Source: Ferroplasma acidiphilum (GTDB taxonomy: Archaea; Thermoplasmatota; Thermoplasmata; Thermoplasmatales; Thermoplasmataceae). Taken from it: a stretch of 64,000 bases of DNA. The first letter of the stretch is position 1; every line of letters begins with the position of its first letter. The position numbers and the translations under genes are program-made. The stretch spans positions 1,116,001-1,180,000 of the forward strand of contig NZ_CP015363.1 of assembly GCF_002078355.1 (NCBI RefSeq), given 5' to 3'. Positions 17,924-26,787 of the stretch are shown here, in pieces. The notes under the pieces were generated by a model, which was not told the origin of the DNA, searched no databases, and saw nothing but the letters and a program-made list of their open reading frames with translations.

Positions 17924-18667
17924 CTAGATGCTATACTTATTATGATAATTTCTCGGAGTTATCATGTATTTTCCATATACGTACGTACTTGAATTGCCTA
18001 TTACTATCAGGGTAAACATATCAATATCAGATTGCAGGAAGTTCCCCAGTGTTGATATTTCTACTTTCTGTTCTTTCCTGTAAGCATTTGTCACCAAACC
18101 CACAGGTGTGTCTTTGTTTCTGTATTCAAGCATTATTTCCCTTGCTTTCTTTATAAGTTCTGTTCTTTTTAAACTTACAGGATTATAAAACGCAGTGACA
18201 AAATCACCGGCACCTGCAGCATGGATTCTTTTCAGTATAATATCCTCCGGCGTTAATTTATTGCTAAGGCTTATGGAGCAGAAATCATTCATAAAAGGAA
18301 CTCCCAGCAACGACCCTGCAGAACTTAATGCCGTAATGCCAGGAATTATCTGCAAATCTATTCTGTAATTATGTGATGCAATAATTTCAAAAACGATGCC
18401 TGCCATGCCATATATGGCAGAATCCCCACTGGAAACAATAGATACAGTTTTTCCGGACATTACATATTTTATTGCATTATTTGCACGCCCTATTTCGTCC
18501 GTTACAGGCCCTGATTCTATTTCCTTATCGCTTACAAATTCTTCAATTAACTCTATATATTTGCTATATCCCATAATAATATCGGAGTTTTTCAGGCTTT
18601 CTATGGCATCACCGGTGATTTCCCCGTTGCTGCCTGGCCCGATACCGATTAAATATAACTTAGGCAT
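17924..18667 (-). CDS. cobJ: Precorrin-3B C17-methyltransferase
   Basis: A 247-residue SAM-dependent methyltransferase of the corrin ring pathway (CobJ/CbiH), which methylates C17 with ring contraction. The tetrapyrrole-methylase signatures are GIGPGSNGEIT near the N-terminus, SSGDSAIYGMAG, PGITALSSAGSLLGVPFMNDF and FYNPVSLKR. Length is normal. It stands alone: no other cobalamin gene is in the window, so the pathway is elsewhere or incomplete. GAAGGTC precedes the ATG. It is convergent with the GNAT gene. Confidence 0.88.
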   Translation of the reverse strand: MPKLYLIGIGPGSNGEITGDAIESLKNSDIIMGYSKYIELIEEFVSDKEIESGPVTDEIGRANNAIKYVMSGKTVSIVSSGDSAIYGMAGIVFEIIASHNYRIDLQIIPGITALSSAGSLLGVPFMNDFCSISLSNKLTPEDIILKRIHAAGAGDFVTAFYNPVSLKRTELIKKAREIMLEYRNKDTPVGLVTNAYRKEQKVEISTLGNFLQSDIDMFTLIVIGNSSTYVYGKYMITPRNYHNKYSI

Positions 18668-18780
18668 AGACCTTCATAAATGAATTAATAATATTCTTTG
18701 CTATTTTTTATAAATAAATATACAACACTGGATAAATATGTCTCCATATATAATGGAGCCTTACAGATAATTTTCAATTT

Positions 18781-19638
18781 TTATTTATCATTCGCCTTTG
18801 AGGGCTTATCAGAAATGTTCTTATCGAAGTCCTGATAAAAATCATAGTTTATAACTTCGTATTGCTCCTTCCTGGTCATCATTTGATCAATAATTTTTTC
18901 CTGATTTCCATCTTTTTTGAGTGCATCCAGTGCTAAATCCATAGCCTTTGCAGCTATTCTAAACAATGTAACCGGGAAAATAACTATCCTGTATCCCATT
19001 TCCTGAAATTCCCCTGCTTTTATAAATGGCGTTTTTCCGAATTCAGTCATATTTGCCAGCAATGGGAAGTCTGTATTGTCTGCAAAATATTTGAATTCAG
19101 TGCGATCTGTAAGGGCTTCCGGAAATATTATGTCCGCGCCCTCTTTTATGTATGTTTTAGCTCTGGACAGGGCATCCTCCATGCCTGTTACAGCCCTTGA
19201 ATCTGTCCTTGCAATTATCAAAGCATTCTTTCTTGCTGCATTTGCTGCCCTTATCTTTTCAACCATGTTATCTCTGGATATAACCTCCTTTCCATTGAGG
19301 TGCCCGCATCTTTTTGGTGAAACCTGGTCTTCAATCTGTATAGCAGATGCCCCTGCTTCTTCCAGGAGCTTAACAGTCCTGTATACGCTCAGGGTTTCTC
19401 CAAAGCCTGTATCAGCGTCAACTATGATAGGTATGTCTGTAATTTCGTGTATTCCCCTTACCATATTTGTAAGCTCTGTCAATGTTATTACACCCAGGTC
19501 TGGGAGGCCCATGGATGCCGTTAATCCACCGCCGGACAGATATACAGCCTTGAAGCCTTTCCTCTCTGCCAGCATGGCAGAAAACGGATTATAAACGCCT
19601 GGAACAGATAAAAATTTGTTATCAAGAAGATTAGACAA
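18781..19638 (-). CDS. prpB: 2-methylisocitrate lyase
   Basis: Cleaves 2-methylisocitrate to pyruvate and succinate in the methylcitrate cycle of propionate oxidation. A 285-residue PEP-mutase/isocitrate-lyase family protein: DADTGFG binds Mg, and KRCGH at residues 109-113 holds the catalytic Cys. The start is TTG (complement of 19636-19638) with a strong GGAGGTG about 8 bases before it; it overlaps the end of prpD by 8 bp, so the two are translationally coupled. A KANDK-type charged tail ends the protein. Confidence 0.92.
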   Translation of the reverse strand: MSNLLDNKFLSVPGVYNPFSAMLAERKGFKAVYLSGGGLTASMGLPDLGVITLTELTNMVRGIHEITDIPIIVDADTGFGETLSVYRTVKLLEEAGASAIQIEDQVSPKRCGHLNGKEVISRDNMVEKIRAANAARKNALIIARTDSRAVTGMEDALSRAKTYIKEGADIIFPEALTDRTEFKYFADNTDFPLLANMTEFGKTPFIKAGEFQEMGYRIVIFPVTLFRIAAKAMDLALDALKKDGNQEKIIDQMMTRKEQYEVINYDFYQDFDKNISDKPSKANDK

Positions 19639-20920
19639 GTTCTGACACCTCCCTGTCTTCCATTGTCCACATATCCTTTAAGGAATCTGTAATTCCTGTA
19701 AGCCTGACAAATTTTGATTCAATTTCTCTGTCATCCATAGGATTCTTATAATGCCCTCTGGGTATTTCTATCTCGCTTTCAATCTTCTTTCCATTGCACT
19801 TTGCCTCCAATCTTATTGGCAATTTATCCGGGTACTGTTCTGTGAATTCTTTCAATTCCGTTACGTGGATTTTTCCCATCAGTTCAGAAATCTGCTTATT
19901 TCTTATATCATTATAATTATTTACCCAGAAATCCTTATTGACCAGAGTCGAAGCTATGATGAAAGGAAGACTATGGTCTGCGGTTTCCTTGTTTTCCGGA
20001 TGCCATTTCTCCTTATCAGCAAGTATAGAAACTGCTGCCTCGTAGGTATAAACCTCTATTGAATCGGTATGATGTAAATCAATGTCATTAACAAGTTTCA
20101 ATGAGGCTTCAACTGCAGCCATTGCATGATATTCAACAGGATATTTCTTAACGTATGTCCTCATAATTCCATTAACTTTGCTGCCCTCCAGTTTTGAGAA
20201 ATCCATATCAGGGGCAACTATATTTTTGAACCCCATTTTGCCTGACAGTGGCTCAGTTGGAGATGTAAAACCATATAGTGTTGCCAGGGTTCCGAAAACT
20301 GAATTTCTGGCGCTATTTGCTGCTGCGCCCGCCTTCCACATTGTGAGGCCCCCAACCCTTGGCTGCCTTAATGCCACATGTGGAACAAGAGCTATTGATA
20401 TTGCATTTATTGTCTGGCTTTCATCAAATTCCAGCAACCTGGAAAGTGCTGCTGCCATGGCTATTTCTGTAAAATTAACATGATCATAACCTTTTGCCCT
20501 CAGGGATGTGGAATCGCATAGCCTTGTGCCGATTTCATAACCGACTGCTGCAGCGGTGATCAGGTCTTTCCCTGTTTTGTTGAAAATGGAAGAGAGTGAT
20601 ACCAGTGGGCCAAACATATCGCTTGGATGCAGTGGTTCAAGTGAAAGATATGTATCATTAAAATCCATATATCTTATAAATAAAGAATTTAAGAATGCAG
20701 AATAATCAGGAGATGATGTACCCATGCCTATAATCTTGGCATTGCCTGGATATAATCCTATCATTTTTTTAATTTTTAACGCCGCCGGAGAATCCATAGA
20801 TGAATAGGCAACTCCAAGAGCGTCTATGAATCTTCGCTTTACTTCATGCTTTACGTCTTCTCCTAAACTATTATAGGATACCCCCGTAATAAATTCAGCC
20901 AGTTTATTTTCAATAGCCAT
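19631..20920 (-). CDS. prpD: 2-methylcitrate dehydratase (MmgE/PrpD family)
   Basis: Dehydrates 2-methylcitrate to 2-methyl-cis-aconitate. About 429 residues with the family-type GTSSPDYSAFLNSLFIRYMDFNDTY, HPSDMFGPL and TMWKAGAAANSARN segments. I start at ATG 20920 (MAIENKLAEF): AATATATTA on the minus strand lies about 25 bp before it, giving a leaderless mRNA; an upstream in-frame TTG would add seven hydrophobic residues. It overlaps prpB by 8 bp. The first step of the cycle could be supplied by one of the two citrate synthases at the window ends. Confidence 0.92.
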   Translation of the reverse strand: MAIENKLAEFITGVSYNSLGEDVKHEVKRRFIDALGVAYSSMDSPAALKIKKMIGLYPGNAKIIGMGTSSPDYSAFLNSLFIRYMDFNDTYLSLEPLHPSDMFGPLVSLSSIFNKTGKDLITAAAVGYEIGTRLCDSTSLRAKGYDHVNFTEIAMAAALSRLLEFDESQTINAISIALVPHVALRQPRVGGLTMWKAGAAANSARNSVFGTLATLYGFTSPTEPLSGKMGFKNIVAPDMDFSKLEGSKVNGIMRTYVKKYPVEYHAMAAVEASLKLVNDIDLHHTDSIEVYTYEAAVSILADKEKWHPENKETADHSLPFIIASTLVNKDFWVNNYNDIRNKQISELMGKIHVTELKEFTEQYPDKLPIRLEAKCNGKKIESEIEIPRGHYKNPMDDREIESKFVRLTGITDSLKDMWTMEDREVSELV

Positions 20921-21027
20921 AATAAATAATAACATCAAATAATATATTGTTTGTTATTGAGAAATTGATGATGAGATTAATTGCATCCACGAAAAATTAA
21001 TAAAGAAGATTAAATTAATAGGTTAAA

Positions 21028-21867
21028 TTGGCCAGCAAGAATAATAAAAAAAATAATAAAAGTACAAAGAAAAACACTACCAAAAAAGAAGGCTACGCCG
21101 GATTTATTAAAAGCCGTAATTTTAAATGGACAGTAATAGGTACTGCTATTATAGTGGTTATTGTACTGGTTGCTGTTTTTAATCCCTTCTTTGAACCTCC
21201 GGCAAGTATACACCCTGGCATATATTATAAAGTTTCAGATGGAGACCTTCTATCAAATGGAAGTTCGGCTGTATTCTTTTTATCATGGATAGGGTGCCCT
21301 ATAGGTGCAACAGATTCCTGGGCTATTTATTCTGCGATTAACTCTACAAGTGATATATATAGCCATGTGATACTTCATTCAGCTTACAAGAAAGATATAT
21401 ACTCTAACGGCGTTACAGGCCAGCCGGGATTGTTGTTTAAAGGTAATTTTACCTTTACAACATCGGGCCATAAATTTACCTTTTACCCCTTATATATGTA
21501 TAATCAAACAATGACAGGGACAGTAAATAATACAACTATTAATGGAACGCTTGCTTCATACGGGCTTTCTCTGATAAACCAGACTTATCCTGCAAAGGTT
21601 GCAGCAATGTTCAACAGGTATGCAGCTGATATTACATATAAAGGTCATCTGGAAACTACATTTATTATAACTGGGCCCCACGGAACATACATATTAAATG
21701 CGTTTATGTATGACCCTGTATCTGGCGGAATACTCGGAACTGGTTCACCGGATTATCCAAACTGGACTCCTAATTCTCCGCAATATGTGTGGTCTCATTT
21801 ATCTGAATCAAAAAGTATAACAAAAGCAGCCGGGACATTTATGGGATATCTTGACAAGGCACAATGA
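21028..21867 (+). CDS. DUF929-type membrane-anchored protein
   Basis: A 279-residue protein with a Lys/Asn-rich cytoplasmic N-terminus, one membrane helix (TVIGTAIIVVIVLVAVF, about residues 37-53) and an extracytoplasmic domain rich in Asn/Thr/Ser glycosylation-type sites. FFLSWIGCPIGATDSWAIYSAI resembles the thioredoxin-like DUF929 family (WxGCPxC...W), but the second Cys is replaced, so redox activity is doubtful. The only plausible start is TTG 21028, just before the basic N-terminus. The thioredoxin genes follow on the other strand. Confidence 0.75.
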   Translation: MASKNNKKNNKSTKKNTTKKEGYAGFIKSRNFKWTVIGTAIIVVIVLVAVFNPFFEPPASIHPGIYYKVSDGDLLSNGSSAVFFLSWIGCPIGATDSWAIYSAINSTSDIYSHVILHSAYKKDIYSNGVTGQPGLLFKGNFTFTTSGHKFTFYPLYMYNQTMTGTVNNTTINGTLASYGLSLINQTYPAKVAAMFNRYAADITYKGHLETTFIITGPHGTYILNAFMYDPVSGGILGTGSPDYPNWTPNSPQYVWSHLSESKSITKAAGTFMGYLDKAQ

Positions 21868-22037
21868 AATCCACAACATGCTTCTGGGACAGGGAATTAT
21901 AAAGATATTTCTACCTTTAAAGTTAAAGCTGAATAGTTGGTGAAATCACATACTTATCCATAACTTTGATTTTAATTACAATGTGGAATAGATTCTCGAT
22001 AAAAGATAAATTTACATAAATAAAAAAATAAATACAA

Positions 22038-22994
22038 TTAATTTTTTATAAGTTTCCAGTCACTTTTTGCTGCAACTTTACCCTTTCTCTTCTGAACATA
22101 ATTGTATGCAGAAAGTGCTGCTATAGCTCCCTGGCCGGCAGAGATTACAGCCTGTTTATATGGCGTATCCGTAACATCGCCACATGCAAATACTCCATCT
22201 GTAGAAGTTTTGCAGTATTTATCGACAACTACCTCATTGTTCTCATTCAGATCTACCAGGTTCCTGACAAATTCAGATTTAGCAATATACCCTTTCTCCG
22301 CAAATACACCGGATAATTTTACTGTTTGATTGTTCCCGCTGGATTTGTTCTGGAAAGTAATGGATTCAACAGATTCTGAACCATTAATCGATGCAGGCAC
22401 ACTATCAAAGTATATTTCTTTATTTTCTATGCTATTAACGGTCTGTAGAAGTTCATCCTCTCCTGACAGCTTTTTAGCATTGGTAATATAATAAACTTTT
22501 CCGGCAACCGATGAAAGGTATACAAGTGCTTCTAGTGCATGGCTCCCATTCCCGACTACTGCGACTTCCTTACCTTTAAAAAGCGGACCATCGCAGATTG
22601 CACAGTATGAAATGCCATGCCCTTTTAATCTGGATTCACCTTTTACATCAAGGTCCCTTGGAGTTTTTCCGAATGCGAGTATTAAGGACATGGAAGAGTA
22701 TTCTTTGCCTGCTGTTTTCAGGGAAAATTTATCACCTTCCTTTGAAATCTTTAAAACTTCATCGTACACGAATTCTGTTCCATAATGCTCTGCCTGTTCC
22801 TTGAACTTATTTGCCAGTTCAAATCCGCCGATCATATCAAAGCCAGGATAGTTCTGAATATCTGTTGTCAGCAAAGCCTGCCCGCCTATATCCTTTGTTA
22901 TTACAAGTGTTTTCATGCCCTGCCTTGCAGCGTAAATTGCTGCAGATAGGCCGGAAGAAGCACCGCCAACTATTATGGTATCATAGGAATCCAT
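22038..22994 (-). CDS. trxB: Thioredoxin reductase (FAD-dependent), atypical NAD(P)H site
   Basis: About 318 residues. The FAD motif is VGGASSGLSAAIYA, the redox-active CAIC (YCAICDGPLF) lies near residue 132, and ACGDVTD closes the flavin domain. In the nucleotide domain the usual GGGxSA is GNGSHA and the HRRxxxR phosphate-binding motif is missing (YITNAKKL). The reductase of Thermoplasma acidophilum is reported, as I recall, not to use NADPH, and this looks like the same branch. I start at ATG 22994 after TGTGATATC; the frame extends further upstream but would overlap trxA. It lies 10 bp downstream of trxA. Confidence 0.92.
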   Translation of the reverse strand: MDSYDTIIVGGASSGLSAAIYAARQGMKTLVITKDIGGQALLTTDIQNYPGFDMIGGFELANKFKEQAEHYGTEFVYDEVLKISKEGDKFSLKTAGKEYSSMSLILAFGKTPRDLDVKGESRLKGHGISYCAICDGPLFKGKEVAVVGNGSHALEALVYLSSVAGKVYYITNAKKLSGEDELLQTVNSIENKEIYFDSVPASINGSESVESITFQNKSSGNNQTVKLSGVFAEKGYIAKSEFVRNLVDLNENNEVVVDKYCKTSTDGVFACGDVTDTPYKQAVISAGQGAIAALSAYNYVQKRKGKVAAKSDWKLIKN

Positions 22995-23004
22995 GATATC
23001 ACAT

Positions 23005-23361
23005 TCATGCCAGGCTTTTAATTTTCTGTGCCAGAACTTCCTTGGGTACAACGCCTATTGACATATCAACAGCTTTTCCGTTTTTAAAGAACAGTATTGT
23101 AGGTATGCTTTCTATTCTGTAATTTCTTGATGTAACGGGATTTTCATCCACATTTACCTTTCCGAAGTTGGCAACATTTGCATATTCCTTTGAAAGTTCG
23201 TCAACTACAGGAGATAGGTATCTGCACGGAGCACACCATGCTGCCCACATATCTATGACTGATAACTTCGATGAACTTACGAATGACTGGAAATTTCCAT
23301 CATTCAACTCTACAGGTCCGCTGGTTCCTGAACTTTTGCCAAATACATTATTGTTTTCCAT
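23005..23361 (-). CDS. trxA: Thioredoxin
   Basis: A 118-residue thioredoxin with WCAPC at residues 42-46 and the cis-proline segment SIPTILFFKNG. A 20-residue polar N-terminal extension precedes the fold. It reduces protein disulfides in the cytoplasm and is recharged by the reductase encoded 10 bp downstream in the same operon. On the minus strand TTTATAATATAG lies about 50 bp before the ATG, so a short 5' leader is expected. The divergent regulator gene and an operator-like repeat lie just upstream. Confidence 0.95.
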   Translation of the reverse strand: MENNNVFGKSSGTSGPVELNDGNFQSFVSSSKLSVIDMWAAWCAPCRYLSPVVDELSKEYANVANFGKVNVDENPVTSRNYRIESIPTILFFKNGKAVDMSIGVVPKEVLAQKIKSLA

Positions 23362-23438
23362 TTTAATTACCCTACCACTAGCACAGCTAATCTGATAGCT
23401 ATGTTATTGTTACTATATTATAAAGAAATATTTAACTG

Positions 23439-23469
23439 TATTGTATTATATTGTATAAACAATACAATA
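23439..23469. promoter_or_regulatory. Operator-like repeat between trxA and the winged-helix regulator
   Basis: TATTGTAT occurs at 23439-23446 and again at 23449-23456, exactly 10 bp apart. The second copy forms a perfect inverted repeat with ATACAATA at 23462-23469 around five bases. The three half-sites lie on one face of the helix in the divergent promoter region and are the natural binding site for the dimeric regulator encoded at 23501. Confidence 0.65.
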
Positions 23470-23500
23470 CCGTTATATAGAAATTTGTTATACAGTATAT

Positions 23501-23869
23501 ATGGGTTCATTTAACCAGATACTGGACGAAAATGCAACATGCAGGGACATGTTTGAATATTTCTTTGACCTATCGCCAGCAGATGTAGCTGTGCTTTATT
23601 CCCTTGATAATGAAACAGGGGCAACACTTGATGAGGTTGCAGTGAAGGTACACAAAGACCGGACAACGGTATTCCGGTCCCTTCAGAGGCTTGTTGGAAC
23701 AGGAATTGTAACGAAAAAGAAAAATATCCTTGAAAAGGGAGGATATTATTATTCGTACTCCAGGATTAGCAAAGCAAAAATAATAGAGCTTATCAATAAC
23801 CGTGAGGGAGAATTCCATTCTGTACTGCAATGCCTGCTCAGGGATATGGAGAGTGAATTTAAAAAATAA
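23501..23869 (+). CDS. Winged-helix transcriptional regulator (MarR/TrmB-like)
   Basis: A 122-residue DNA-binding protein. The helix-turn-helix is LDEVAVKVHKDRTTVFRSLQRLVGTGIV (about residues 46-73), followed by a wing (KKKNILEKGGYYYSYS) and a C-terminal dimerisation helix. It is divergent from trxA-trxB and probably controls both directions through the TATTGTAT repeats, perhaps in response to redox state. Only one Cys pair candidate is seen (the N-terminal ENATCRDMF and the C-terminal LQCLLRD), a possible redox switch. Its stop is directly followed by the target site of IS5 copy B. Confidence 0.83.
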   Translation: MGSFNQILDENATCRDMFEYFFDLSPADVAVLYSLDNETGATLDEVAVKVHKDRTTVFRSLQRLVGTGIVTKKKNILEKGGYYYSYSRISKAKIIELINNREGEFHSVLQCLLRDMESEFKK

Positions 23870-23893
23870 GATGCCAATTAGTGTGTTGCATAA

Positions 23894-24820
23894 TTAATAG
23901 GCATGTGTCATCCCTCTCATTATATTATAATTAACAACCTTAAGAGCCAGTTCCTGTATAATATACTCTATTTTCTTAGCTTTAATTACCTCTGTCATTA
24001 CTCTTTTTAATCCTGAAAAATATATTTCTACAATCCACCTTTTACCATAGCTATTGTTCTCCTTCCACTGTTCCATGGAATTCTTTTTTATAAATCTTAC
24101 AATCTTAGCCCTTGCAGATGAACCTCTGGATTTAGTGGAAGCATTCTTCCTGGGAGGTATTATTGCATTATATCCAAACATATTGTAGATATGTTTGGAA
24201 TCATATCCCCTATCCCCGAATATCCTTAGAATATTGCTTTTCATCTTATTCAATAATACTTTTGCAGCCTTAGAATCATGAGTATGCTCATCTGTAATTG
24301 TAAATGATAATACATTAACATCCTTCATTGATATTATCACATGCAATTTGAGCCATCCTTTCCTTTTCTTATGCCATTTATGGCCTAAATAATCCCCTCT
24401 GATAGTTATCTTATATCCAGTAGAATCTATAATGCAATCCAGTTTATTATTAATATTGTTATTCAGATCTGGTTTTATTCTCCTTATTCTCCTGAATATT
24501 TCACTGTATGATATTGATTTTATATTAGCTATAATTGCTAGGGATCTTAACATGCCTTCAAGTGTTCTAAAAGGTATATTGAATATGGATCTTAATCTGG
24601 CTAAATACATTATCAATGCATCGGGTACTTTGTATGGATGGCCTATTTTACCATTATTCTTTTCCTCCAATAAAGTATCATAATCCTTTATGAAGGATAA
24701 ATCTGTAAGGTATTCTACTCTGTCTACAAGTGATTCATTATACTTTTCCCATCTCCTGTTTGAGCCAATCCAGTACCTTTTTATACTTCTATTTATTTTA
24801 TTATTGATTTGTGGTGTCAA
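23894..24820 (-). CDS. IS5-family transposase (copy B)
   Basis: A 308-residue DDE transposase, intact, with the same triad as copy A (IIDSTG, FGDRGYDS, VEIYFSGLKR). Start TTG with GGGGCGAT before it. Differences from copy A include SLVDRVEYLTD for SLADRIEYLAD and GHKWHKKRKG for RHKWHRKRNG, mostly conservative, which suggests both have been kept under selection or diverged as separate imports. Confidence 0.93.
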   Translation of the reverse strand: MTPQINNKINRSIKRYWIGSNRRWEKYNESLVDRVEYLTDLSFIKDYDTLLEEKNNGKIGHPYKVPDALIMYLARLRSIFNIPFRTLEGMLRSLAIIANIKSISYSEIFRRIRRIKPDLNNNINNKLDCIIDSTGYKITIRGDYLGHKWHKKRKGWLKLHVIISMKDVNVLSFTITDEHTHDSKAAKVLLNKMKSNILRIFGDRGYDSKHIYNMFGYNAIIPPRKNASTKSRGSSARAKIVRFIKKNSMEQWKENNSYGKRWIVEIYFSGLKRVMTEVIKAKKIEYIIQELALKVVNYNIMRGMTHAY

Positions 24821-24829
24821 AGCAAATCG

Positions 24830-24853
24830 CCCCTATATTTCACGATATAGGGG
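24830..24853 (-). promoter_or_regulatory. Hairpin preceding the copy B transposase
   Basis: CCCCTATAT and ATATAGGGG form a perfect 9-bp stem with a six-base loop that differs from copy A at two positions. Stem conservation with loop change supports an RNA role. The arm nearest the gene overlaps the probable ribosome-binding site. Confidence 0.6.
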
Positions 24854-24966
24854 TTTTCCTTTTAAGTTTTAAATTTATCATGGGATAATTATTAAATTAG
24901 AATGAATTATGCAACACACTAGATGCCAATCAAAAATATTAATATTGATTAGCAATTATTATAGTA

Positions 24967-25377
24967 ATGATCAAAATACAGGAAGAAAAAATAGACCATG
25001 AAACACTGGTAAATGAAGTTAAAAATGATAAGGCTGGCGCCATCGTCACGTTTTACGGAACAGTTAGATCAATAGATGAAACTTCTGATGACATTATCGC
25101 ATTGATATATGAAGCATATGAGGAGATGGCAATTAAAAAAATACAGGAAATAATAAAAGACGCACAGAAAAAATATCCGGTAATCAATGTAGCTGTGATT
25201 CAGAGAATAGGGCGTATAAATGTTGGTGAGGATTCTATAGGCATAGCTGTTTCATCTGAACACAGGGATAGTGCATTTCATGCCTGTGAATTTATAATAG
25301 ACAAAATAAAAATTTTGCCACCAATATGGAAAAAGGAAGTTTACTCCTCAGGCGAAGTCTGGAGGTCAGAGGCATAG
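24967..25377 (+). CDS. moaE: Molybdopterin synthase catalytic subunit
   Basis: A 136-residue MoaE, the large subunit that transfers sulfur from MoaD thiocarboxylate to cyclic pyranopterin. GAIVTFYGTVR near the N-terminus, the HRDSAFHACEFIIDKIK segment and the catalytic PPIWKKE lysines are all present. Length is normal. Its partners moaA and moaD lie at 40.6-41.8 kb, not beside it. The 3' end overlaps the convergent MFS gene by 37 bp. Confidence 0.93.
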   Translation: MIKIQEEKIDHETLVNEVKNDKAGAIVTFYGTVRSIDETSDDIIALIYEAYEEMAIKKIQEIIKDAQKKYPVINVAVIQRIGRINVGEDSIGIAVSSEHRDSAFHACEFIIDKIKILPPIWKKEVYSSGEVWRSEA

Positions 25378-26696
25378 CCTTTTTTAAAATATTTTGACTT
25401 TCCTGTATAAACTGCTATAACTGTAAAAACTGCAACTATTATGAACAGGATAATAGTGTTGAATTTTAATCCAACAAGAACAAGAATGGCTCCCCCTGTT
25501 AAACCGCTTACGGCTTCTGTAATTTTATTAAACATGTAATTCCAGCCATTGCCTATACCACGTAATGATGTGGGGATAAAACCATTGAGTACCGCATTAT
25601 AAGCCATAGGGCCTGAATAATTCATAAAGATAATAATTATTGAAAATGGAATCACAAGATATACAGGCAGAATTCCAGCGAATGTTATGAACAGTGCAAA
25701 TATTGCTATTGCAGCGATTATGGCAGGAATTACCGATGCACGGTAAATGCCTAAATGCTTAGCCAGTACAGGCGAAATTATTGCGCCGGCAAAACCAAAA
25801 CTGTATATTACAGCATCAGCCCCCAGTATCTGATAAAATGTAAACAGCTTTAAGGTTTCCAGCATGTATGTAATATAAAATGCGAACCCCCAGCCTATGA
25901 ATCCGACTATGCCATTCAGGGAAAAGGCAAAAACCAGTTCCCTGTTAAGGCGATTGTGGAATAATGAAATAAGATTTTTCAGGGTTACATGAGTTTTCTG
26001 GCCGGATTGGTTTATATTTATATCCTCTCCATAAACGTGCTTTATGACATCATGGGTTTCTTTGTATTTTCCATTTCCATAAAGCCAGATCGGGGTTTCA
26101 GTCATTCTTGACCTTAATAAGAGTATTATCGCTGCGAATATACCACCTATGACAAATATATAACGCCAGACCGAATCATTATGTATTATGTGATATAGAA
26201 GAAATACAGAGGCAATGGCTATTAACGCAACAACTGAAAAACTGTATGCCCATAATGAGTAATAACGGTTTCTCTGTTTCCTGCTGATATATTCATAAAT
26301 ATATGAAAATCCGGTTGCAACATCACTTCCAATGGAAAAGCCCATTATGAGCCTGAATAATGTAAATTCAAATATATTAGTAGAAATGGCGATTAAAAAT
26401 GCGAATATAATGAATACTACCATATTATACATTAAAAGCCTTTTCCGGCCAAATTTATCGGTGAGGTACCCGCCAAAAATAGCGCCAGCAATGGCACCTA
26501 TGTTGGCAGCAGCTACTGATATGCCAAGCATGAATCCAACAGGGTGGAGGTCAGCCTTAAAAAAATCAAGGACAAAGCCGAATGAAGTTAAATCCCAGAC
26601 ATCAAGAAATACGCTGGCGGAAGCTATAAATACCATATAGGCACCCTTTATATTATTGTGTTTATATACAAAATCAGCAACCGTATTGGATTCCAT
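25341..26696 (-). CDS. MFS transporter (metabolite:H+ symporter type)
   Basis: A 451-residue major facilitator with 12 predicted helices. Motif A is GGYLTDKFGRKRLLMYN between helices 2 and 3, and the RLIMGFSIGSDVATGFSYIYEYISRKQRNRY segment matches sugar or organic-acid symporters. A central hydrophilic loop (TPIWLYGNGKYKETHDVIKHV) is typical. The substrate may be a hydroxy or carboxylic acid, since the divergent operon encodes a glycolate/D-lactate-type oxidase; that is inference. It overlaps moaE antisense by 37 bp at the 3' end. Confidence 0.85.
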   Translation of the reverse strand: MESNTVADFVYKHNNIKGAYMVFIASASVFLDVWDLTSFGFVLDFFKADLHPVGFMLGISVAAANIGAIAGAIFGGYLTDKFGRKRLLMYNMVVFIIFAFLIAISTNIFEFTLFRLIMGFSIGSDVATGFSYIYEYISRKQRNRYYSLWAYSFSVVALIAIASVFLLYHIIHNDSVWRYIFVIGGIFAAIILLLRSRMTETPIWLYGNGKYKETHDVIKHVYGEDININQSGQKTHVTLKNLISLFHNRLNRELVFAFSLNGIVGFIGWGFAFYITYMLETLKLFTFYQILGADAVIYSFGFAGAIISPVLAKHLGIYRASVIPAIIAAIAIFALFITFAGILPVYLVIPFSIIIIFMNYSGPMAYNAVLNGFIPTSLRGIGNGWNYMFNKITEAVSGLTGGAILVLVGLKFNTIILFIIVAVFTVIAVYTGKSKYFKKGYASDLQTSPEE

Positions 26697-26787
26697 TGTA
26701 CTGGTTAAGCCTCATGAAAATATAAATATTTGCGAATAAGACCAGGAAATAAGAAAGTATTATTAGTTAGCAGGCTTTACATTTATC

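Larger units (their letters stand above)
23879..24921 (-). mobile_element. IS5-family insertion sequence, copy B (1043 bp)
   Basis: Same ends as copy A (TAGTGTGTTG...CAACACACTA), opposite orientation. The target duplication is GATGCCAAT at 23870-23878 and 24922-24930. It entered immediately after the stop codon of the winged-helix regulator, upstream of moaE, without breaking either gene. The transposase is intact and differs from copy A at scattered positions, so the two are not the product of a very recent copy event. Confidence 0.93.
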
